From the IMG/VR virus record IMGVR_UViG_3300033994_000115, positions 1-30,123 of that record: a stretch of 30,123 nt of DNA; one strand, 5' to 3'. Positions 23,880 to 30,123 of the stretch are shown here, one piece after another. The notes under the pieces are model-generated. The model saw nothing but the letters and a program-made list of their open reading frames with translations. It had not been told where the DNA came from and did not search any database. Made by a program: the position numbers and the translations under genes. How positions within the stretch are numbered: position 1 is the first letter of the stretch; each line of letters begins with the position of its first letter. This stretch comes from a virus.

Positions 23880-26800
23880 TTAATTAAAATTCTTACCACC
23901 TACAAATCCATAATATGTAGTACCACCATTAAATGTGTAGAATACTAACACATCAACACCACCAGATCCTGTTAGAACTGGTGCGTTTGGTCCATTCACC
24001 CAATCAATATTAACAGGCCATACAGGAGTATATGAACCAGCGTTTACAGTTACTAAAGTAAATCCAAATGCGTTTGATGCAGGTGGGTTAGTAAATGTTA
24101 TTGTTGGTGTACTATTAAATTGTCTTCTAAAGTTGTTTGCTGTTGATAAATCTATTGTTACACTACCCCCAGTTCCTAAATCATTAAAAGTTTCTCTAAA
24201 TGTTGTTGCTGTTATGTTTTGTGTTGCTGATATTGCTCCCGTAACATCTATATTACCAGTTTGTGTAGTTGTACCAGTTATTGTTAATGTAGAACCATCA
24301 AATGTTAAATTGTCTTCTACCTGTACACCTGTTGGTGCATTTACATATGTAACTACTCCGTTGTTGGTTGTACCACTTATTGGGAATCCAGAAGTACCAG
24401 AAGTTCCAGAACTAAATCCTACTGCAGATGTTCCAGAAGTACCACTTATACCAGAAGTTCCAGAAGAAAAGCCAGGTGCGTTTGTTCCAGATGTTCCAGA
24501 AGAACCAGCCTCTCCAGTAGAACCATTAGCTCCACTAGTACCGCTACTACCAAAGAATGTTCCATTAACACCAGAAGTTCCAGACGTTCCAGAAGTTCCC
24601 GATGAAGATGTTAATCCAGAAGTACCTGCCGAGCCGCTTGTACCAGAAGTACCACTACTACCAAAGAATGTTCCATTCAATCCAGATGTACCACTAGTCC
24701 CAGAAGTTCCCGATGAACCACTTATTCCAGAAGTTCCACTACTACCATTTGAACCAGATGTGCCACTTGTACCACTACTTCCAAAGAATGTTCCATCTAA
24801 GCCAGAAGTTCCTGATGTGCCAGAAGTTCCTGATGAACCACTTTCTCCACTTGTACCAGATGTTCCCGATGTTCCAGAAGTTCCACTGCTTCCGAAGAAT
24901 GTTCCATCTAAACCGGAAGTTCCAGAAGTTCCAGAAGTTCCCGATGAACCACTTATTCCGCTTGTGCCAGACGTTCCTGAAGTTCCAGACGTACCGCTAC
25001 TTCCAAAGAATGTACCATCAAAACCAGAAGTTCCAGAAGTACCGCTTGTACCCGATGTGCCATCAGTTCCATTTATACCACTTGTACCAGAAGTTCCTGA
25101 TGTGCCAGATGTTCCCGATGAACCAAAGAATGTACCATCAAATCCACTTGTACCGCTTGTGCCCGATGAACCGCTTTCTCCAGATGTGCCAGATGTTCCA
25201 GAAGTTCCTGATATACCAGAAGTACCACTACTACCAAAAAATGTTCCATCAAATCCAGAAGTTCCTGATGTGCCATCCGTACCACTTATACCACTAGTAC
25301 CACTTGTACCACTTTCTCCGCTTGTACCAGAAGTACCCGATGTTCCAGATGAACCAAAGAATGTGCCATCTAAACCAGAAGTTCCCGAAGTACCAGCCGT
25401 TCCAGAAGTTCCTGATGTGCCAGAAGTTCCCGATGAACCACTTTCTCCAGAAGTTCCTGATGAACCAAAGAATGTTCCATCTTGTCCAGAAGTTCCTGAA
25501 GTTCCAGATGTGCCAGAAGTTCCCGATGTGCCATTCTCTCCGCTTGTACCTGATGTACCATTACTACCACTTTCTCCAGAAGTTCCTGAAGTACCAAAGA
25601 ACGTTCCATCTAACCCACTTGTACCAGAAGTTCCAGAAGTACCATCACTTCCATTTACACCGCTTGTACCAGAAGTTCCAGAAGTACCACTACTTCCACT
25701 TTCTCCAGAAGTTCCCGATGAACCAAAATATGTTCCATCCTGTCCAGAAGTTCCAGAAGTTCCCGATGTACCATCGCTTCCGTTTACGCCACTTGTACCA
25801 GAAGTACCACTACTCCCACTTTCTCCAGAAGTTCCCGAAGAACCAAAATATGTTCCATCCAAACCAGATGTGCCAGATGTTCCCGATGTTCCACTCACTC
25901 CAGAAGTTCCTGATGTGCCATCACTTCCAGAAGTTCCTGATGTGCCATCACTTCCAGAAGTTCCCGATGTACCAGAAGTACCAGCAGAACCAGACGTTCC
26001 CGATGTACCGCTTGTGCCATCAGTTCCAGAAGTTCCTGATGTACCATCACTTCCAGAAGTTCCCGATGTGCCATCTATACCAGATGTACCTGAAGTTCCT
26101 TCAGAACCATTTGTACCTGAAGTTCCAGCCGAACCATTTGTGCCAGAAGTTCCTGAAGTTCCCGATGTGCCATCTGAACCACTTGTACCACTTGTGCCAG
26201 AAGTTCCTGAAGTTCCATCACTACCACTTATACCAGAAGTTCCTGAGGTGCCAGAAGTTCCAGAAGTACCATCTACTCCGCTTGTACCAGAAGTTCCTGA
26301 TGTGCCGCTTGTACCAGAAGTTCCTTCCGAACCATTAGTACCACTTGTGCCGCTTGTACCACTACTTCCGCTTGTGCCAGATGAACCACTTGTACCTTCA
26401 GTTCCCGATGTGCCAGAAGTTCCTGATGTGCCAGAAGTTCCTGATGTACCAGAAGTTCCACTACTACCACTTGTGCCAGAAGTTCCCGATGAACCTTCAC
26501 TACCAGAAGTTCCCGATGTTCCTGACGTTCCCGAAGTACCGCTTGTGCCAGATGTACCACTACTTCCAGACGTACCATCACTACCAGAAGTTCCTGATGT
26601 GCCAGAAGTTCCAGATGTGCCAGAAGTTCCAGATGAACCAGTTGTACCGGATGTACCGCTTGTGCCAGAAGTTCCCGATGTACCACTACTTCCCGCTTGA
26701 CCATCAGAACCACTTGTACCAGAAGTTCCAGCAGAACCAGTTGTACCGCTTGTGCCAGAAGTTCCTGATGTACCACTTGTGCCAGCTGTACCCGAGGTTC

Positions 26801-29800
26801 CAGATGTACCAGCCGAACCAGATTCACCGGCAGTTCCCGAAGTACCTGCCGTACCACTAGTTCCAGATGTGCCAGAAGTTCCCGATGTACCACTACTACC
26901 ATTCGAACCAGATGTGCCAGAAGTTCCCGATGTACCAGAAGTTCCCGAAGTACCAGCGGTTCCAGCAGAACCTGTACTACCATTACTTCCGCTTGTGCCA
27001 GAGGTTCCAGATGTACCAGAAGTTCCCGATGAGCCACCACTTCCAGAAGTTCCAGATGTACCACTTGTTCCAGAAGTTCCTGATGAACCAGAAGACCCAG
27101 AAGTTCCCGAGGTACCAGACGTACCTGATGTTCCACGAGTTCCAGAAGTTCCTGATGTGCCGCTTGTACCACTACTTCCCGATGTACCATCCGAACCGCT
27201 TGTGCCGCTTGTACCAGACGTTCCCGATGTACCAGAAGTTCCTGATGTGCCAGACGTTCCAGAAGTTCCTGATGTACCTGATGTACCAGAAGTTCCTGAT
27301 GTGCCGCTTGTACCACTACTTCCTGATGTACCATCAACGCCAGAAGTTCCCGATGTACCGCTTGTACCAGACGAACCTTCACTACCAGAAGTTCCTGATG
27401 TACCAGACGTACCAGAACTTCCACTTTCTCCGCTTGTACCAGAAGTTCCTGATGTACCCGATGTACCATCCGTACCACTTACTCCAGAAGTTCCTGAAGT
27501 ACCAGAAGAACCAACTGCTGCAGCTACGTTTCTATATGCTAATTTTTTCGATACAGTATCCCAAATTACTACTTGCTCATATGATGCAGATGGTAAATTT
27601 CCTATTAATACACTACCACTAACTCCTAAACTTCCACTAACAGTTAAGTTTGCATTTATACTACTATCTTTATTTACTTGTAAGAATGATGCCGTATTTA
27701 CTCCTTCCGCATTTAGAGCGTAAAGAGCGTATGATGCGGTGAATGCTAAAGATGCAGTTCCAACTAACATTGAAGAAGTTTGTGAACTAAGTAAATCACC
27801 AATACCACCGCCAGTACCACCACCACCTAATATAGTTACTAATACTCCATCTGAACCAGATGGTGTAACAGTTACACCACTACCAGTAAAGTTAATTTTT
27901 CCTACTTGAGATTTTGCTAATGAACTTGTATAATAAACAAACAAATCAGTACCACCCTGTCCTGCATTTAATGCATATGATGCGGTTAATGCATAAGAAG
28001 AACTTACTGCACTAAACACAGCCATTGATGATGTTTGTGAATTTCTTACAAAGTTTTCCAAATCACCCAATGCTGCCAATGATGCTGAATTAAATCCAAC
28101 AATACTTTCAGCCACACCAGCTCTAACTGCATATGATGCTGATAGAACATTACCAAATACTCTATCACCAGTTATCGTACCATTAATCAACGAACCACCA
28201 CTTCCAATTACAACATGCCCAGAAGTTAATCCAGCAAATTTAATTTGAATTGTATCATCATCGATTGATTTTATAGTTCCAGGTAAAATTTGGTCTTCAG
28301 AACCAGTAGCGTAAACCTGAACCATTGGGTATCTAATTCCCAAATTATGTACAATTGTTAAATCACTAACATTATTAAATGATACAGTTTCAGTTAATGA
28401 AGTTTCGGGTTGAGGTACAAAATATCCTCGATTTTCATCAAATCTTAAAATATCATATTCTGCAGATGCCGTAGGTCCTAATCCTTGAAAATTATATGTA
28501 CCTAAGAATGAGCCAGTAAATAATGCAGATTTAATGATTCCACTTGCAGTTATATTAGTTACAGTTATTTTATTTAGTACACTCAAATCACCTTCAATAG
28601 ATGATGATGTATTTACTACAAATCCATTATTAGGAGAAATTCGTGCAGTTACAGAACCAGATTGTAGTAAAGAAGTTTCAAATGCTAAATTTGCAATATT
28701 AATATTTCTAATACCACTACCATCTCCCACAAATGAAGAACCAGAAGATAATATTAAATCACTACCAGTAACAAATAATCCACCACTAACACTTAAGTTA
28801 CCAGACACAAATGTTCTAGTCCCAATTTCCAAACCTCTATTAGGAGATATTACTGCCTGAACCGAACCAGATATAATTCTATCTAACTTAAGGTCTTGCA
28901 ATGCGTTTGCAGGAATATTAAATAATCCACCACCATCACCTATATAAAGTGCAGCAGTTATTGGTACGTTTACATCTAATTTTAATGGGTCAATAATAGC
29001 AACACCAGAACCAGAATTAATTTTAAATAATTCAAGTCCTTCAATTGATTCCGGTGGAATATTAAATAATCCAGCACCATCACCATAGTAAATAGATGCT
29101 GTAATTGAGCCACTAATTGCTACCGATGATGTGAATTGAGATTGATATGAACCAGAAGATGGTGCGGTTACTACTCTAAACGTATCACCACTTGCTACCG
29201 ATGCAGTTGCCGAACCACTTGCTATCAATGGTGCAGCTGATGCCTGTACATTTGTTAAAAATCTACCATCACCAAATACAAATCCTCTTGCTGTTAAATC
29301 ATCTGCGGTTAATGAACCACTTACATCAATTGAACCAGTAAATCTAGAACCAATAGCTGAACCAGTTACACCAGTTGTTACTATAAATGTATCTCCACTT
29401 TGAACCGATGCCGTTACCGAACCACTTGCTATCAATGGAGCTGCTGCAGCAACAACGTTAGTAATAAATCTACCATCTCCAAATAAAAATCCAGTTGATG
29501 TTACATCTACTGCTGATATCGAACCACTTACTGATACTGAACCGGTAAATTGAGAACCGATTTGAGAACCAGTTGCTCCAGTGGTTACTATAAATGTGTC
29601 ACCACTTGTTACCGATGCAGTTGCCGAACCACTTGCTATCAATGGAGATGCTGCCGCTTGTACGTTTGTTATAAATCTACCATCACCAACAAAGAATCCA
29701 TCATTAGATAGTGTTATACTTCCACTTACTGAAATACTTCCGCTAAATTGAGAACCACTTTCTTGCGATTGAACTCTAAATCCAAAATCAGGACTTACCG

Positions 29801-30123
29801 ATGCAGTTACCGAACCAGATTTAATTTCAGTTGAAACTAATGCATCTTCCGTTAATGCAGAACGAGGTATATCTCTAAGATATGTACCTTCACCATAATA
29901 TTTTGAAGATGATGCCAAAAACAATCCACCAAAAGATTCGTTTATAAACAAACTACCACTTATATCAACCGAACCAGTAAATTTAGAAGCAATTTGAGTT
30001 TTATATATAAAATCAGGATTACCATCTACTATATTTATAACACCAGCCATAGCTGAGTGTAATTGACAATTATAATATAATGTATCGGGTGCACTTCCAG
30101 AAACTAAGAATTTTATTTGTCCA
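23880..30123 (-). CDS. Giant collagen-like fibre protein, N-terminus beyond the right edge
   Basis: At least 2080 residues; the frame is open to the window edge with no stop. The first in-window ATG (30050) is internal: in-frame codons before it encode VSGSAPDTLYYNCQLHSAM, a plausible cupredoxin-like or Ig-like motif. Numbering from that ATG: residues 70-360 have three near-identical 69-residue repeats and several SGS..VSGSI/GDGRF.TNV modules. Residues 537-620 match a beta domain common in marine phage fibres (LTIVHNLGIRYPMVQVYATG). Residues 847-1888 are collagen-like Gly-Thr-Ser triplets with twelve regular GTFFG/GTYFG interruptions. The C-terminus (TFRETFNDLGTGGSVTIDLS, FTNPPASNAFGFTLVTVNAG, FYTFNGGTTYYGFVGGKNFN) is a beta domain often found at fibre ends in aquatic phages. 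No S74 domain is seen here. Confidence 0.9.
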   Translation of the reverse strand, partial: GQIKFLVSGSAPDTLYYNCQLHSAMAGVINIVDGNPDFIYKTQIASKFTGSVDISGSLFINESFGGLFLASSSKYYGEGTYLRDIPRSALTEDALVSTEIKSGSVTASVSPDFGFRVQSQESGSQFSGSISVSGSITLSNDGFFVGDGRFITNVQAAASPLIASGSATASVTSGDTFIVTTGATGSQIGSQFTGSVSVSGSISAVDVTSTGFLFGDGRFITNVVAAAAPLIASGSVTASVQSGDTFIVTTGVTGSAIGSRFTGSIDVSGSLTADDLTARGFVFGDGRFLTNVQASAAPLIASGSATASVASGDTFRVVTAPSSGSYQSQFTSSVAISGSITASIYYGDGAGLFNIPPESIEGLELFKINSGSGVAIIDPLKLDVNVPITAALYIGDGGGLFNIPANALQDLKLDRIISGSVQAVISPNRGLEIGTRTFVSGNLSVSGGLFVTGSDLILSSGSSFVGDGSGIRNINIANLAFETSLLQSGSVTARISPNNGFVVNTSSSIEGDLSVLNKITVTNITASGIIKSALFTGSFLGTYNFQGLGPTASAEYDILRFDENRGYFVPQPETSLTETVSFNNVSDLTIVHNLGIRYPMVQVYATGSEDQILPGTIKSIDDDTIQIKFAGLTSGHVVIGSGGSLINGTITGDRVFGNVLSASYAVRAGVAESIVGFNSASLAALGDLENFVRNSQTSSMAVFSAVSSSYALTASYALNAGQGGTDLFVYYTSSLAKSQVGKINFTGSGVTVTPSGSDGVLVTILGGGGTGGGIGDLLSSQTSSMLVGTASLAFTASYALYALNAEGVNTASFLQVNKDSSINANLTVSGSLGVSGSVLIGNLPSASYEQVVIWDTVSKKLAYRNVAAAVGSSGTSGTSGVSGTDGTSGTSGTSGTSGESGSSGTSGTSGTSGSEGSSGTSGTSGTSGVDGTSGSSGTSGTSGTSGTSGTSGTSGTSGTSGTSGTSGTSGTSGTSGSDGTSGSSGTSGTSGTSGTRGTSGTSGTSGTSGSSGSSGTSGTSGTSGTSGSGGSSGTSGTSGTSGTSGSNGSTGSAGTAGTSGTSGTSGTSGTSGSNGSSGTSGTSGTSGTSGTAGTSGTAGESGSAGTSGTSGTAGTSGTSGTSGTSGTTGSAGTSGTSGSDGQAGSSGTSGTSGTSGTSGTTGSSGTSGTSGTSGTSGTSGSDGTSGSSGTSGTSGTSGTSGTSGTSGSEGSSGTSGTSGSSGTSGTSGTSGTSGTSGTSGTEGTSGSSGTSGSSGTSGTSGTNGSEGTSGTSGTSGTSGTSGVDGTSGTSGTSGTSGISGSDGTSGTSGTSGTSGSDGTSGTSGTSGTNGSAGTSGTNGSEGTSGTSGIDGTSGTSGSDGTSGTSGTDGTSGTSGTSGSAGTSGTSGTSGSDGTSGTSGSDGTSGTSGVSGTSGTSGTSGLDGTYFGSSGTSGESGSSGTSGTSGVNGSDGTSGTSGTSGQDGTYFGSSGTSGESGSSGTSGTSGTSGVNGSDGTSGTSGTSGLDGTFFGTSGTSGESGSNGTSGTSGENGTSGTSGTSGTSGTSGQDGTFFGSSGTSGESGSSGTSGTSGTSGTAGTSGTSGLDGTFFGSSGTSGTSGTSGESGTSGTSGISGTDGTSGTSGFDGTFFGSSGTSGISGTSGTSGTSGESGSSGTSGTSGFDGTFFGSSGTSGTSGTSGTSGINGTDGTSGTSGTSGTSGFDGTFFGSSGTSGTSGTSGTSGISGSSGTSGTSGTSGLDGTFFGSSGTSGTSGTSGTSGESGSSGTSGTSGTSGLDGTFFGSSGTSGTSGSNGSSGTSGISGSSGTSGTSGTSGLNGTFFGSSGTSGTSGSAGTSGLTSSSGTSGTSGTSGVNGTFFGSSGTSGANGSTGEAGSSGTSGTNAPGFSSGTSGISGTSGTSAVGFSSGTSGTSGFPISGTTNNGVVTYVNAPTGVQVEDNLTFDGSTLTITGTTTQTGNIDVTGAISATQNITATTFRETFNDLGTGGSVTIDLSTANNFRRQFNSTPTITFTNPPASNAFGFTLVTVNAGSYTPVWPVNIDWVNGPNAPVLTGSGGVDVLVFYTFNGGTTYYGFVGGKNFN
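24387..27512 (-). repeat. Collagen-like (Gly-Thr-Ser)n coding repeat with regular interruptions
   Basis: About 1040 residues of Gly-X-Y triplets, mainly GTS, with GES, GSD, GVD, GSE, GTA, GSN and GSS mixed in. In the 3' third, twelve modules of the form (L/F/Q/V)-(D/N)-GT-(F/Y)-FG-(S/T)-S-GTSG put one extra aromatic residue in the Gly periodicity. Near the end, NAPGFSSG and SAVGFSSG are further breaks. Confidence 0.95.
29197..29817 (-). repeat. Tandem 207-bp (69-residue) repeat in the second giant fibre
   Basis: Starting points at 29197, 29404 and 29611 are exactly 207 bases apart; a more diverged fourth unit begins at 29797. Each unit encodes (L)-IASGS-(A/V)-TASV..GDTF.V.T, then FTGS..VSGS, then GF.FGDGRF.TNV. 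Confidence 0.85.

Noticed and set aside
23864-23899. GTG start at 23899 for the LRR gene
   Set aside because: It overlaps the upstream fibre gene by 20 bases and adds a hydrophobic stretch unlike the rest; the ATG at 23863 gives a clean 16-base gap.
24387-27512. CRISPR-like array (many short repeats)
   Set aside because: Repeats are 9 and 18 bases long, contiguous, in frame and translate to Gly-X-Y. There are no unique spacers of constant length.
24133-27723. Plus-strand open frames of 855 and 323 codons with the same Val-Pro pattern
   Set aside because: Same reason: antisense shadow of the second collagen-like repeat. All other genes are on the minus strand with good family matches.
30048-30050. 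ATG at 30050 as the true start of the second giant fibre
   Set aside because: The frame is open to the window edge with a sensible in-frame protein segment before it, and no other start lies in between.

Overview
The window reads as the tail module of a contractile-tailed (myovirus, T4-like in the broad sense) phage, or a metagenomic contig of one. Every supported gene lies on the minus strand, so transcription runs from high to low coordinates. The key identifications are a gp18-like tail sheath, a gp19-like tail tube, a gp26-like (T4_baseplate family) chaperone with an overlapping second frame, a tape measure protein, a LysM-like gp53-type wedge protein and a tube-cap-like baseplate protein. 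These are flanked by a very large fibre locus. DNA is AT-rich (about one third G+C by eye). Start codons are preceded by A/T-rich leaders, mostly without a Shine-Dalgarno sequence. That, plus a BspA-like leucine-rich-repeat protein, suggests a Bacteroidota host, perhaps for a distant 'far-T4' type phage. This host and lineage call is inference.

Layout in transcription order. (1) Fibre block, 30123-22507: a giant collagen-like fibre protein that runs off the right edge, a BspA-like LRR protein and a small protein with a Phage_tail_APC-like C-terminus. (2) 22457-13322: two small structural proteins, a 2687-residue fibre with 157 uninterrupted Gly-X-Y triplets, ten copies of a fibre repeat and a C-terminal S74 self-cleaving chaperone, then a 143-residue protein. 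(3) 13279-12878: a small conserved structural protein followed by a long hairpin. (4) 12734-9881: sheath and tube, followed by a strong intrinsic terminator. (5) 9774-8775: gp26-like chaperone and an overlapping second frame, followed by a terminator that straddles the stop codon. (6) 8727-173: a small helical protein, tape measure, tube-cap-like protein, LysM protein, hub-like protein and a small conserved protein, tightly packed. The start of one more gene is cut by the left edge.

Regulation. Six gaps before genes carry a bipartite AT motif, roughly TATTTATA then 0-3 nt then TAYAAAYA, read on the coding strand. Three of these motifs lie just downstream of hairpins or terminators. I read them as candidate late promoters that divide the locus into the units above.

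Most notable points: a seven-T slip site where the chaperone frame could shift +1 or -2 into the second frame; the bipartite promoter motif; and two giant, almost proline-free (Gly-Thr-Ser)n collagen-like fibre proteins in one locus, one of them with twelve regular aromatic interruptions. There is no gene-free stretch longer than 150 bases, and I see no tRNA, CRISPR array, insertion sequence, integrase or reverse transcriptase.
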